Shown: in pieces, positions 16,897 through 26,080 of the stretch
How positions within the stretch are numbered: the first letter of the stretch is position 1
Layout: each line of letters starts with the position of its first letter
Source: an uncultured Opitutales bacterium
GTDB lineage: Bacteria; Verrucomicrobiota; Verrucomicrobiia; Opitutales; Intestinicryptomonadaceae
Length of the DNA stretch: 64,000 nt
Reading direction: 5' to 3'
Assembly: GCA_944389175.1 (NCBI GenBank)
Contig: CALXLK010000005.1
Span: 122,841-186,840 of the forward strand
The notes under the pieces: generated by a model
The model's input: the letters and a program-made list of their open reading frames with translations, nothing else
Database searches by the model: none
What the model was told of the DNA's origin: nothing
Made by a program: the position numbers and the translations under genes

Positions 16897-17304
16897 ATGA
16901 ACCAAATTTACTGCGATATAGGATTGCTGGTGCTTCGCATCGGCCTAGGGGCTATGATGATAGTGCACGGCTTGGCAAAACTAAAAATAATAATCTCATC
17001 GGGTGCGCAGAACTGGCTTGATCCGATAGGTATAGGCCCTTCCGCGTCGCTGTATCTTGCGACATTTGCAGAACTGGCCTGCTCGGCGCTTGTAATGGCT
17101 GGGCTTTTTACGCGCTCGGCTTCCGCAATTCTAGCCTTTACAATGTTTGTGGCAGGCTTTGTATTCTTGAGGGAGGCCCCGTGGCAAAACAGAGAGCTGG
17201 CTGTCTTATTTTTTGTCGGATTTGTCGGGTTGGCCTTTTTGGGAGGCGGCCGATACAGCCTGTCTGCGCTGTTATTCGGAAGCGAAAAATTGGCAAACTT
17301 CTAA
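16897..17304 (+). CDS. DoxX family membrane protein
   Basis: The protein has 135 residues and four predicted membrane helices. It has the DoxX look: LLVLRIGLGAMMIVHGLAKL in helix 1, then ATFAELACSALVMAGLFTR, ILAFTMFVAGFVFL and ELAVLFFVGFVGLAFLGGGR. Members are often linked to redox or quinone functions, but the role here is unknown. A strong GGAGGAG lies about 20 bases before the ATG, too far to be an ideal ribosome site; no nearer alternative start is present. A hairpin terminator follows. Confidence 0.85.
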   Translation: MNQIYCDIGLLVLRIGLGAMMIVHGLAKLKIIISSGAQNWLDPIGIGPSASLYLATFAELACSALVMAGLFTRSASAILAFTMFVAGFVFLREAPWQNRELAVLFFVGFVGLAFLGGGRYSLSALLFGSEKLANF

Positions 17305-17352
17305 AGTCAACGGAGATTTCCGCCCCGCATGCGCGCGACAGAAACATGCGCA

Positions 17353-17382
17353 AAAAAAACGGGGCTCCGATATCGGAACCCC
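17353..17382 (-). terminator. Rho-independent terminator, minus strand
   Basis: The near-perfect palindrome GGGGCTCCGAT/ATCGGAACCCC (17361-17382, one G-U-type mismatch) is preceded by A8, which reads as a T-run after the hairpin on the minus strand. It would end readthrough from the QueD-like gene about 200 bases upstream. Confidence 0.65.
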
Positions 17383-17401
17383 GCATGAAAGCCGAGTGGG
17401 G

Positions 17402-17432
17402 AAAAGCGCCTTTCGGCAAACAGGCGCTTTTT
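17402..17432 (+). terminator. Rho-independent terminator after doxX
   Basis: AAAAGCGCC (17402-17410) pairs with GGCGCTTTT (17423-17431) around 12 bases, ending in T5. It may serve both strands. Confidence 0.75.
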
Positions 17433-17588
17433 CCCCTCATTACGCACCCCGCCCGCTTTTTTTTGGGGAGGGGAAAAACATGAAGGGCACGATAGGCAAA
17501 GTATTCAACTATACGCGCTTCCTGCCACGCTTTTTTTTGGCGATCCAAAAGGCTTTGTATTTTATCGCCGCCAAGAGCTTATAATTTC

Positions 17589-18155
17589 TTATTTGGAGCT
17601 TCTGTAGCCGCACTTCGGACATACTCCGTCGACCATTGAAATCCCGCACATCGGACAGCGCTCTATGTTGTTTGAGGTCTTAAACTCGGCCGAGGCGCTG
17701 TTGTCTCCGCTTACGAATGTGAGCTTGACGATATTGAGTTTATCCTTGAGCAAATCGTAAACAATCTTAATCATGCCTTCCACCGTCATAGTTTCCTTCG
17801 TCACTACGAGGCGGCAGTCGGGATACGCCGTGGCCAACTCGCTCTTGAAGGCGGGCCCCTTGTTTGTATTGGTGGGCGCCCCGTTTTTTATGCCCTGCTT
17901 TTCATAGACATCGAGAATGGCAGGCAACAGGGGATCGTCGCTGCGCAAGATTAGCGCGTGGTCGAAATTTTGCAGCAAGGCCCACGCCGTCTTTTTTATT
18001 TCGTTGCATGGAAACACCATATTTACACCGGGATTTATTGAATCTTCAACCTCTATAGTTAGTATTCCGGTGTGCCCGTGCAGATATTGGGCTTCGCCTT
18101 TGAACCCGTAGAATCTGTGGGCGTATTGAAGATGCAGCGTAGTTATGCTTCTCAT
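17589..18155 (-). CDS. 6-pyruvoyl-tetrahydropterin synthase / QueD-like protein with C-terminal zinc ribbon
   Basis: The 188-residue protein has the PTPS/QueD fold signatures: AHRFYGF for the first zinc histidine and YLHGHTGILTIEV with the HxH pair, followed by the NFDHALIL and VTKETMTVEGMIKIVYDLL segments. In QueD a catalytic cysteine precedes HGH in the order C-x3-HGH. Here that position is Ala (GEAQYLHGH), with a Glu one residue earlier. The C-terminus adds CPMCG...CPKCG, a four-cysteine zinc ribbon not found in standard QueD. A role in queuosine or folate-type pterin synthesis is therefore uncertain. The ATG follows an AAAGGA site. Confidence 0.8.
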   Translation of the reverse strand: MRSITTLHLQYAHRFYGFKGEAQYLHGHTGILTIEVEDSINPGVNMVFPCNEIKKTAWALLQNFDHALILRSDDPLLPAILDVYEKQGIKNGAPTNTNKGPAFKSELATAYPDCRLVVTKETMTVEGMIKIVYDLLKDKLNIVKLTFVSGDNSASAEFKTSNNIERCPMCGISMVDGVCPKCGYRSSK

Positions 18156-18395
18156 GGATATCCTTTCTGTTTTTTGTTAAGAGAGTCTCCGTGCGGCCTC
18201 TTTGTCCAAACTCTGCCAAATAGGCAAACACGTCCGACATTGTTAAGACTTTTTCCGCCTTGCTTTTTCGTCCAAACGCCGCCGCGACGTTTTCGAGTTC
18301 CATTCAAAAAACAATGCGGCGCATCTTAAGACGGTCTTGCTATAATCGACACTTATTGCGCCCCGTTAACAAAAACTAAAAAAAAACACACAAAT

Positions 18396-18420
18396 AAAAA
18401 AGCCGCGTAAAAACTGCGGC
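18396..18420 (-). terminator. Rho-independent terminator of aminotransferase gene
   Basis: GCCGC (18402-18406) pairs with GCGGC (18416-18420), with A6 before it that becomes a T-run on the minus strand. Confidence 0.7.
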
Positions 18421-18465
18421 CTATAATGAAATCTCTCTTATGTCTCTGTTATGCCGATACGCTGT

Positions 18466-19638
18466 TTAGCGCCGCGCCGCGCACAGAACTTCGTCTATAA
18501 TTGAGCAGGCCTCCGACATATCGCCCTCATCTATGGTCGGGTGCACCAGCAGCATAAGCGAGGAATTTTTAAGCTCGTAGGCGTTCTTAAGTTCTTTTTC
18601 CGACTTATCCCAACCCATGTCCCTAAAACATTTCTCCTCAGATATGTTCCAACACGTCCCCGAAAATGCGGGCAGGCCGCGCTCGGAGAGCTCGGCGGCG
18701 ATGCGGTCCCTGCTCCAGCCGCTTTTTAGCGCGCCCGAACCCACAAAACAGTAATATTTGTAAAAGGCGTGGACAATGTCGGAGGGCACAATAGTCTGGC
18801 GAATAAAACCAAACTTAGATAGGCACTGCCCATACATGCGCGCGTTCCTGTTTCTTATTTTTGTCCACTCGGGAAGCTTTTTGTACATAGATATTCCCAA
18901 CGCCGCCTGCATCTCCGTCATGCGCCAGTTTGTGCCGAAACTTTCAATTAGCCAGCGGAATCCGTCGGGGTGCTTGCGGTTGAAACACGCATCGAAACTT
19001 TTGCCGTGGTCTTTATATTCCCACATTCTTTTCCATAGGCGTTCCGAATTTGTGGTGACTGCGCCGCCCTCGCCGCCGGTTGTTATGATTTTGTCCTGGC
19101 AGTAGCTCCATGCGCCGACATCGCCGATAGAACCCACCGGCCTGCCCTTATAGACGGCGCCGTGCGCCTGTGCGCAATCTTCAATGACAAATATCCCGCG
19201 CGGCCTGGCTATGGCTAAAATCGCGTCCATATCGCACGGAAACCCCGCGTGGTGGACGGCAACGATCGCCTTTGTGCGCCCTGTCAAAGCCTTTTCAACG
19301 GCTTCGGGAAGCAAATTTTGGGAATTTAAATCGACATCGACAACAACGGGCTTTGCGCCCCTCATCACCGCGGCGCTGGCGGAGGCCATAAAAGTGCGGC
19401 ACGTCGTTATAACTTCGTCGCCTTCCTTCACCCCGGCGGCGACCAGAGCCAACTCAAGGGCCAGAGAGCCGTTTGCCACGGCTATTGCATGTTTGCAGCC
19501 GGTGCTTTTGCAAATCTCATCTTCAAATTCCACGTTCTTTGAGCCCGTCCAGCGGTTGACCTTGCCCGAGCGCAAGACGTCGGAGACTTCCTGAATGTCG
19601 GCATCGTCAAAATAGGGCCACTTTTTAAAGTTCTGCAT
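18466..19638 (-). CDS. DegT/DnrJ/EryC1/StrS-family PLP aminotransferase
   Basis: The protein is a sugar aminotransferase-type fold with about 390 residues from the ATG at 19638 (MQNFKKWPYFDDADIQEV). It shows AVANGSLALELALVAAGVKEGDEVIT, VEDCAQAHGAVYKGRPVGSIGD for cofactor binding and SYCQDKIITTGGEGG, whose lysine should bind pyridoxal phosphate. Relatives convert keto-sugar nucleotides to amino sugars for cell-surface glycans. It could supply an amino sugar for the Arn-type modification genes 2 kb away, but it is not clearly ArnB. An in-frame ATG at 19686 would add 16 residues and looks less likely. Confidence 0.87.
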   Translation of the reverse strand: MQNFKKWPYFDDADIQEVSDVLRSGKVNRWTGSKNVEFEDEICKSTGCKHAIAVANGSLALELALVAAGVKEGDEVITTCRTFMASASAAVMRGAKPVVVDVDLNSQNLLPEAVEKALTGRTKAIVAVHHAGFPCDMDAILAIARPRGIFVIEDCAQAHGAVYKGRPVGSIGDVGAWSYCQDKIITTGGEGGAVTTNSERLWKRMWEYKDHGKSFDACFNRKHPDGFRWLIESFGTNWRMTEMQAALGISMYKKLPEWTKIRNRNARMYGQCLSKFGFIRQTIVPSDIVHAFYKYYCFVGSGALKSGWSRDRIAAELSERGLPAFSGTCWNISEEKCFRDMGWDKSEKELKNAYELKNSSLMLLVHPTIDEGDMSEACSIIDEVLCAARR

Positions 19639-20334
19639 GTTTTGTTGATAGGTTTGAGGCCGCCAAAAGTCAACCGAAATTGCCAATGTTCAAGCCGCAG
19701 AATAAATTTCCCGACATGGCCAAACCCGCGCATAATTCAAAACATCAAAAGATGCTTTGCAAGGGCGCATTTCCCTACAAAAAATTGCAAGTCTTGTCTC
19801 TGCCAAGCGGGATTCCTCCAAGCTATCGCATCTAAAATTCTTTCGCTAAACTCCCTATATAAGCAAGCGCATACGCATATACTATTGCGCGCGGCGCGCA
19901 CGCGCACCTACACATACTTCTTTTGCGGGGCGATGAGCGTCTTTAGCGTGTGGGGATATAGAAGATAGAGAGTGTTTTGTACGCATGTGTGGTGGTTTGT
20001 GAGTGGGTGTTTTTTGTGGTGTGTGTGTGTGTGGGGGGGGGGAGAGAGAGAGAAAAAAAAAGAAACAAAGATAGGAAAAAGGGAGAGAAAATATAGTCAA
20101 AAAACGACAAAAACAGGGGAAGGAATGATGAGGGGTAATGAAAACGCCCGTAACTTGAATTATTAAAGGGGCAAATTCGGCAATTTTTATCTTCATTTAT
20201 TGCGCATTTCGGAGTATTCATGCGGGCAGAAACGTTGCCACCGCTTGTACAAATTGGGGAAGGGAAAAATGCGGACACAAAAAAACGAAACCCCAAAATG
20301 AAACTTTGGCCGATTTCGCTCAAAAAAAAACTAA
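19639..20334. other. Intergenic region with GT-rich, G10 and GA-rich tract
   Basis: Nearly 700 bases without a credible gene. The plus strand runs through an alternating GT stretch (20015-20032), a G10 homopolymer (20033-20042), a GA repeat and an A9 run, then stays purine-rich to about 20150. Similar sequence occurs in other intergenic spaces of the window. The promoter of the aminotransferase gene should lie near 19650-19800. Confidence 0.6.
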
Positions 20335-20409
<75 letters not shown>

Positions 20410-20710
20410 ATCATTAATGCGCAGTGTTATCCTATGTTGGCGCCCTCTTGTCAATACTTTTTTAAAAAAATTACCCGACAAACCGGCCAATATCATCTTC
20501 CTTCACAGTCCGCGCCTAAGCCGCCAAATGTTTTTAGAAAAAAAATGCAAACTCTAAAGGCTTCATATCGGGCGATGCTCCACTAACAATTCCCTCCGAC
20601 AGCGCGCTCAATCATGCTGACGCGCCGAGTCGCCCGGAGAAAAAATTAAAAAAAAGTCTTGAATGCTTTCCCCAAAGTGCTAAGGTGTGTGTCTTATTAA
20701 TCTTTGAGCA

Positions 20711-20794
20711 GGTGGGGTATCCAAGTGGTCAAAGGATGCGGACTGTAAATCCGTCCAGCTATGCTGTTCGTGGGTTCGACCCCCACCCCCACCA
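20711..20794 (+). tRNA. tRNA-Tyr (anticodon GTA)
   Basis: Acceptor GGTGGGG pairs with CCCCACC, and the anticodon loop CTGTAAA carries GTA. A long variable arm (CCAGCTATGCTG region) marks a class II tRNA, as expected for bacterial tyrosine. The T-arm is GTGGGTTCGACCCCCAC and the discriminator is A. No CCA is encoded (CTC follows), unlike the neighbouring tRNA-Asn. Confidence 0.96.
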
Positions 20795-20807
20795 CTCGAA
20801 AGATGAA

Positions 20808-20832
20808 ACCGCCCGAACACGGCGGTTTTTTT
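20808..20832 (+). terminator. Rho-independent terminator after tRNA-Tyr
   Basis: ACCGCC (20808-20813) pairs with GGCGGT (20821-20826), followed by a T7 run. Confidence 0.9.
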
Positions 20833-21160
20833 GTCGCTTGAAACTAGGCCTGCCCCGAAGAATTGCCATTTATTTGCCAAACTGCAGACTTTTATTTGCC
20901 GCAGAGCGCACTTGCCGGGCACCAACACTTCCCTGCTGAAAAACATTCCCTGTCAAGAGTTTTGCTGCCGCCTTTTGGCAACCGATTTTTTCTGCCTACT
21001 AATGCAATCTTCGGAAAGAAGGCCGTGCAAAATCTTTTTCACTGCCAAAATGCGACAGCCCATTTGCGATAAAGCCATGCGCGCGCCGCAAATGATGCTC
21101 CGCGCGCGGTTGCCGACCGAAACGGCGCGCGAGCTGAGCCATTATCTTTAAGAGAAACGC
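20833..21160. other. Intergenic region, no gene supported
   Basis: A 106-codon plus frame at 20831-21151 is Cys- and Arg-rich with no recognisable domain and begins inside the tRNA-Tyr terminator, so I do not call it. An imperfect hairpin at 21152-21175 (GAGAAACGCC with GGGGCGTCTC) overlaps the glgB stop and may help end glgB transcription. Confidence 0.45.
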
Positions 21161-23359
21161 CTATAGGGGCGTCTCCTCATGTTTGAGCACGAGAGTCGAC
21201 ATTGGCGGAAGCGTAAGCAGAGCCCCGTACGGCAGATTATTCATAGGCAATTCTCCCGCCTCTACGCCGCCGCAGTTGCCCGCGCCGGACCCGCAATAAC
21301 AGAGTGCGTCGGTATTCAGGACCTCGCGCCATTTTCCTTTAAATGGCAAACCAAGGCCGTACTCTTGGCGCTTGACGGGCGTAAAATTGCTTATTACGGC
21401 GTAGCATGTCTTGCCGTCGTCGTCAAAGCGCAGGAATGAATAGACGCTGTAGTTGCCGTCGTCGGCGTTAATCCATTTAAAGCCGTCGGGATTAAAATCG
21501 TTGGCGGCGAGCCCCCTGTCGGCCTTGTAGAGCCCGGCGGCATCGCGCACAACGCTTTGCACGGCGCGGTGAACGTCGAAATCTAAGAGGTGCCACTCCA
21601 CAGAGCCGTCGTAGCGCCACTCGGTGCTCTGGGCGATCTCGTCACCCATAAAGAGCGTCTTTTTGCCCGGCCAAAACCACATGAAGGCATAGAGGGCGCG
21701 GAGGTTGGCAAGTTTCTCGTTCCAGTCAAAGCACCCCATTTTGCCCACCATCGGGCTCTTTCCGTGCACGACCTCGTCGTGGGAATACACCAGCATAAAC
21801 TTCTCCGTGAATTGGAACATCGACGGGAAAGTTATCTTGTTGTGGTGGTACTTCCTGTTGACGGGATTCTCTTTCATGTAGTCGAGAGTATCGTGCATCC
21901 AGCCGAGATTCCATTTAAAATCAAAGCCCAAGCCGCCGTCTTTAGTGGGCTTTGTCACGCCCTCGAAGGTGGTGCTTTCTTCGGCTATCATCAAAGCGCC
22001 TTTAAATTCGCCGTGCACGGCGTCGTTGGTGTGCTTTAAAAATTCGATGGCCTCCAAATTCTCGGCCCCGCCAAAGCGGTTGGGTATCCACTGGCTGCGC
22101 GAAAAGTTGAGATAGAGCATGGAAGCCACCGCGTCGACGCGCAGCCCGTCGACATGAAAACGATCAAACCACGCCAGCGCGCTCCCCATCAAAAAATTGG
22201 AAACTTCGGGCCTGCCGTAGTTGAAACATAGCGTCCCCCAGTCGGGGTTTGACCCCAGGCGCGGATCTTCATGCTCGTACAGGCACGAACCGTCGTAGCC
22301 GGCAAGCGCGAACGAATCGCGCGGAAAATGCGCGGGCACCCAGTCCATAATTACGCCTATGCCGTTCTTGTGCAGGGTATCCACCATCTGCATAAACTGC
22401 TGCGGCGTGCCGTATCGGTGCGTGGGCGCGTAAAAGCCCGTCACCTGATACCCCCACGAGCCGGGGAAAGGATACTCCGATAGCGGGAGAAATTCCACGT
22501 GCGTAAAATTCATCTGCCTGCAATACTCCGAGAGCTTCTCGCCGGCCTCCACATACGACAACTGCCTGCCGCCGTCTCCATCCACGCGCATCCACGAGCC
22601 CAGATGAACTTCGTAAACCGACACGGGAGCCTTGGCCCAGTCGGTCTGTTCCCTCCGCTTTATCCACTGGTCGTCGCCCCATTCGTAGCCCTCAAGGCTC
22701 CATATGATAGAGCTGTTGTTTGGAGGGGCTTCAAAATAGACCGCGTACGGGTCGATCTTTAAGAACGGGGTGTCGTTGCTGGCGGCCAGAATTTCGTATT
22801 TGTATTTCTGGCCGACCTTCGCCCCGGGCACAAAAATTTCCCAAATGCCCGACACGCCGACCGGGCGCATCTGGTTGTAGCGGCCGTCCCAGCCGTTGAA
22901 ATCGCCCACAACGCTGACTCGGCGCGCCGTCGGCGCCCACACCGCAAACGACACGCCTTCGATTCCGTCTATCGAATACGGATGCGAGCCCATCTTTTGG
23001 TATATTTTTCTGTCGTCGCCCTTGCCTATCAGATAGATTTCAAATTCGCTAAATTGCGATTCAAACGCGTAGCTGTCGTAGACTTTTCTAATTCCGCCCC
23101 GATAGTCCTCCACTTCAAAGTGGTGCTTAAACAGAGCTCGTTTTCTGGGCATGAAAAGCTCGAACAGACCCGATTCGTGCAATTTTTGCATCTGGGTCTT
23201 TTCCCGCGTCTTTTCGTTCACGAGAAAACATTCCTTTGCGTCGATTATATAGCTTCTGGCTACGAGTCCGCCCTTGCATTTGTGCAACCCGAGATAATCG
23301 GCAATATTTGCGCATCTGGCCCCGACAATACTTTCAAGTTCGCATTCCCTTATTATCAT
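21161..23359 (-). CDS. glgB: 1,4-alpha-glucan branching enzyme
   Basis: This enzyme introduces alpha-1,6 branches into glycogen. The roughly 730-residue protein has an N-terminal CBM48-type module (GVSFAVWAPTARRVSVVGDFN) and a GH13 barrel with DWVPAHFPRD, the nucleophile region GLRVDAVASMLY, the acid/base region MIAEESTTF and YSHDEVVHG, then an all-beta end. I prefer the ATG at 23359 because it overlaps the preceding stop as ATGA and has AGGGA 7 bases upstream; the ATG at 23365 has the site directly against it. It is the last gene of an operon with nfeD, floA and a coiled-coil gene. No other glycogen genes are nearby. Confidence 0.95.
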   Translation of the reverse strand: MIIRECELESIVGARCANIADYLGLHKCKGGLVARSYIIDAKECFLVNEKTREKTQMQKLHESGLFELFMPRKRALFKHHFEVEDYRGGIRKVYDSYAFESQFSEFEIYLIGKGDDRKIYQKMGSHPYSIDGIEGVSFAVWAPTARRVSVVGDFNGWDGRYNQMRPVGVSGIWEIFVPGAKVGQKYKYEILAASNDTPFLKIDPYAVYFEAPPNNSSIIWSLEGYEWGDDQWIKRREQTDWAKAPVSVYEVHLGSWMRVDGDGGRQLSYVEAGEKLSEYCRQMNFTHVEFLPLSEYPFPGSWGYQVTGFYAPTHRYGTPQQFMQMVDTLHKNGIGVIMDWVPAHFPRDSFALAGYDGSCLYEHEDPRLGSNPDWGTLCFNYGRPEVSNFLMGSALAWFDRFHVDGLRVDAVASMLYLNFSRSQWIPNRFGGAENLEAIEFLKHTNDAVHGEFKGALMIAEESTTFEGVTKPTKDGGLGFDFKWNLGWMHDTLDYMKENPVNRKYHHNKITFPSMFQFTEKFMLVYSHDEVVHGKSPMVGKMGCFDWNEKLANLRALYAFMWFWPGKKTLFMGDEIAQSTEWRYDGSVEWHLLDFDVHRAVQSVVRDAAGLYKADRGLAANDFNPDGFKWINADDGNYSVYSFLRFDDDGKTCYAVISNFTPVKRQEYGLGLPFKGKWREVLNTDALCYCGSGAGNCGGVEAGELPMNNLPYGALLTLPPMSTLVLKHEETPL

Positions 23360-24051
23360 ATGCATTCCCTATCCGAAATCGGCCCGGAGAGCACTTCCTT
23401 AATTATAAAAGCCCTGCGCAAATCCGCGCCGCCGCGCGGCATGACAAACCGACCAGCCTCGCCGACAGGCTTGACCGCAGGCAACTTACCCGCATTCTTG
23501 AGTCTTGAAATTTGCGTGTTTAGCTCGTCCACCCTATTTCTAAGAAAGTTCATTTCTGCGACCATGGCCGCGATATTCCGCTCCAACGCTTCGTTTTCGG
23601 CCAAGAGCTGGGCGTAGGAGGGCCTGCCGAAATAGGGATCTATCGAAGGCGTTTCCCGCATCGGGGGCGGATCGCCCGCGCCGTAGGGCTCGCCGTCGAA
23701 AGTCCGATCGCTGCGGCCCGGTTCCTCATCATAGGAATCTTCCCGCAAATCCGGAGCCGCGTCCGCCTCGGCGAGCCTCCGGTATTCTTCTTGAAGGGCG
23801 ACATCCGGCCTTTCGGGCTCTCTTCCGCCGTCGAGATTTCGGGCGTTGCGCCTTTTTATCTGCTCGACAAAATCGCGCGCCTGCTGCATGGAATCCCGAC
23901 TTTGACCTGTGCCTGCCGCCGGCCTATCGCCGCCCCTCTTCCACGGCGGAATAGACGGCTGATCTCCCGCGCCGTCCTTCCCGGCGGATTTCATTGCCGC
24001 AAATACTATGTTTATAAATATCACGGCAAAGACTATGAGGAAAAACTCCAT
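23356..24051 (-). CDS. Membrane-anchored coiled-coil protein of the floA operon
   Basis: The protein has 231 residues and is not recognised. An N-terminal membrane helix (MEFFLIVFAVIFINIVFAAM) is followed by a charged, low-complexity stretch rich in Pro, Gly, Arg and Asp (residues 25-145). A short predicted coiled coil follows at about 155-205 (LLAENEALERNIAAMVAEMN, FLRNRVDELNTQISRLKNAG), then a basic end. It starts 3 bases after the floA stop and its stop overlaps the glgB start, so it is firmly within the operon. Its layout fits a scaffold or partner of the flotillin-like protein; that is inference. Confidence 0.78.
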   Translation of the reverse strand: MEFFLIVFAVIFINIVFAAMKSAGKDGAGDQPSIPPWKRGGDRPAAGTGQSRDSMQQARDFVEQIKRRNARNLDGGREPERPDVALQEEYRRLAEADAAPDLREDSYDEEPGRSDRTFDGEPYGAGDPPPMRETPSIDPYFGRPSYAQLLAENEALERNIAAMVAEMNFLRNRVDELNTQISRLKNAGKLPAVKPVGEAGRFVMPRGGADLRRAFIIKEVLSGPISDRECI

Positions 24052-24054
24052 AGG

Positions 24055-25059
24055 CTACTTCCTCGGCTGGGCGTCCGTGGATATGCTTTCGCGCATGGAG
24101 GTGTCGGCCTTTATGTTCTGAAGCCTGTAGTAGTCCATAAAGCCCATTTTCCCATTGCGCAGAGCCTCTGCCAAAGCCATCGGCACTTGGGCCTCGGCCT
24201 CGGTGACTTTGGCCCTCATATCGACGACTTTGGCCTTCATTTCCTGTTCGAGGGCGACCGCCGCCGCCCTGCGAATTTCAGCCTGGGCCTGGGCCATATT
24301 CTTGTTGGCCATGGCCTGCGCCTCTTGGAGCTTCGCGCCGACATTCTCGCCCACGTCGACATCGGCTATGTCTATGGAAAGAATCTCATATGCAGTACCC
24401 GAGTCGAGGCCGCGTTCGAGTACAACTTTTGATATTCTGTCGGGATGCTCGAGGACAAATTTGTACGAGTCGGCCGAGCCGATAGTCGTAACAATGCCCT
24501 CGCCGACGCGGGCTATAATAGTCTCCTCCTGGGCGCCGCCGACAAAGCGGTCGAGGTTTGTCCTCACCGTTACGCGCGCGCGCACCTTCACCTGGATGCC
24601 GTCTTTTGCGACGCCGTCTATGGAGGTTCTGCCGCTGCCGGCACTCGGGCAGTCTATGACCTTTGGATTGATGGAAGTTCTAACGGCCTCGCCGACTGTC
24701 TTTGCGGTTCCTTTCGTGGCCAAGTCTATCGCGCAGGCCTGTTTCCATGAGAGATCCATTCCCGCCTTGTCAGAGGCTATTAGAGCCTGTATTGTCGGGA
24801 TTAAATGGCCCTCGGCCAGATAATGCTCCTCGAGCTGGTTTACCGTCAGATCCAGCCCCGCCTTAACCGCCATAATTCGCGAATCCACAATCATTCCGTA
24901 AGGAACGCCGCGCAAGCGCATTGCAACGAGCGTCAGCATGCTCACAGGCGCCCCAGCAAGCATCGCCTTAAGCCACGTGTTCAAAAATGAAAAAACCACA
25001 ATCGCGCAAACGAGCGCTATTATGGCAAGAATTAGTATTACTATCGTTGCTCCGTTCAT
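24055..25059 (-). CDS. floA: Flotillin-like protein FloA (UPF0365)
   Basis: This 334-residue protein anchors by an N-terminal hydrophobic hairpin ([20 protein letters not shown]) and has an SPFH domain followed by an Ala/Glu-rich coiled coil ([20 protein letters not shown] onward). FloA organises functional membrane microdomains in bacteria. Family signatures include [23 protein letters not shown] and [21 protein letters not shown]. It follows the NfeD gene by about 34 bases, the classical pairing of NfeD with flotillin-like proteins. Confidence 0.95.
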   Translation of the reverse strand: MNGATIVILILAIIALVCAIVVFSFLNTWLKAMLAGAPVSMLTLVAMRLRGVPYGMIVDSRIMAVKAGLDLTVNQLEEHYLAEGHLIPTIQALIASDKAGMDLSWKQACAIDLATKGTAKTVGEAVRTSINPKVIDCPSAGSGRTSIDGVAKDGIQVKVRARVTVRTNLDRFVGGAQEETIIARVGEGIVTTIGSADSYKFVLEHPDRISKVVLERGLDSGTAYEILSIDIADVDVGENVGAKLQEAQAMANKNMAQAQAEIRRAAAVALEQEMKAKVVDMRAKVTEAEAQVPMALAEALRNGKMGFMDYYRLQNIKADTSMRESISTDAQPRK

Positions 25060-25093
25060 ATATTTCCTTATTAATTCTGTCTTTTTACGTATG

Positions 25094-25564
25094 CTATTTG
25101 CCCGAAACCTTTTTCACGGTAAGCGAAAAGCTGTCAAAGCCCACAACTTCTATCTCGACGCCCGCATCGATTGTAGGCTCGCTGCTTTTTGCGTCGTAAA
25201 CGCCGTCGCCTATTTTGACCTTGCCCGAGGGCATCAGCGGGCTCACCACCACGCCAGTCTTCCCCACTAGCTCTTCAAATCTCGGCCGCGGCGCGGCCCC
25301 GCTTTGGACCGACGTCAGATATATGCTTTTGCCAAAGCGCGTCTTTGGAAGCACGTACAGCCAGAACAAAAACGCGCCTATGCACGCCAATATCGAAAAC
25401 CCCGCCGATATCCACGCGCCCGGCTCCCCATACAAACCGTACGCAAGCCACACTCCCCACGAGCAGCTTATTATTCCCAGAACGCACCATATTCCGCCTA
25501 TTAAAAGCGTCTCCGCAAAAATGAGAGCCGTTCCCAGCAGGATGTAAAGGATAATCTCAATCAT
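25094..25564 (-). CDS. NfeD-like membrane protein (short form)
   Basis: This protein of about 156 residues starts at the ATG at 25564 ([20 protein letters not shown]); the in-frame ATG at 25657 would add 31 residues without family character. It has membrane segments up to about residue 85 and then the C-terminal OB-fold of NfeD proteins ([33 protein letters not shown]). It lacks the ClpP-class protease domain of long NfeD. Genetic pairing with floA is typical, and the proteins are thought to act together in membrane microdomains. Confidence 0.88.
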   Translation of the reverse strand: MIEIILYILLGTALIFAETLLIGGIWCVLGIISCSWGVWLAYGLYGEPGAWISAGFSILACIGAFLFWLYVLPKTRFGKSIYLTSVQSGAAPRPRFEELVGKTGVVVSPLMPSGKVKIGDGVYDAKSSEPTIDAGVEIEVVGFDSFSLTVKKVSGK

Positions 25565-26080
25565 GCCTAGGCTTCTACTTAATTCTCGTCCAAAATGCAA
25601 GAACGAATTAAAAAATACACCCCCTTTAAAAATCATTTTCCAGATAATAATTTTCATCTATAAATAGATCTCATCAAAAATTCTTTTTCGCGAGCGCGCC
25701 CCTCGCAAAGCGCGCTCCCAGGAAAAAAATCGGGGTGAAAGGCGGGAGGCTGCATTTGGGCGCACTCTAACGCCGGGCGCGGAGTTCCATTCCCGCTTTA
25801 TTCGATGTTGGGGCGGATTTTTCCCGTAAATTTTGAAAGATTTTTTAAGGCGCGTGCGCGCAATATCAAATTTTAGGCCACATTGTTGCGGGCTCATTTT
25901 AAGGCTACAACGGCTTAATACAAAACGACTCCCCCCCCCCAAAAAAAAAGGCAAGGCCCCAATATTTGCCGAAGGCCGCCGGCACAAAAGCCGACGCCAA
26001 ACCCACTGCGCCGCGCACGCGCATGCGGGACTTGGCGCCCAAGCGGCTAAAACGCCCCACCCACCGCAGTTTTCCGCGGC
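25565..26080. other. Intergenic region with C10-A9 homopolymer
   Basis: About 515 bases without a credible gene, between hemA and the nfeD operon. It contains C10 directly followed by A9 (25931-25949). The promoter for nfeD-floA should lie just above 25564. Nothing resembling the missing C-terminal part of HemA is seen. Confidence 0.5.

Noticed and set aside
20831..21151. 106-codon plus frame between tRNA-Tyr and glgB
   Set aside because: It starts within the tRNA-Tyr terminator, is unusually rich in Cys and Arg, and has no recognisable motif.
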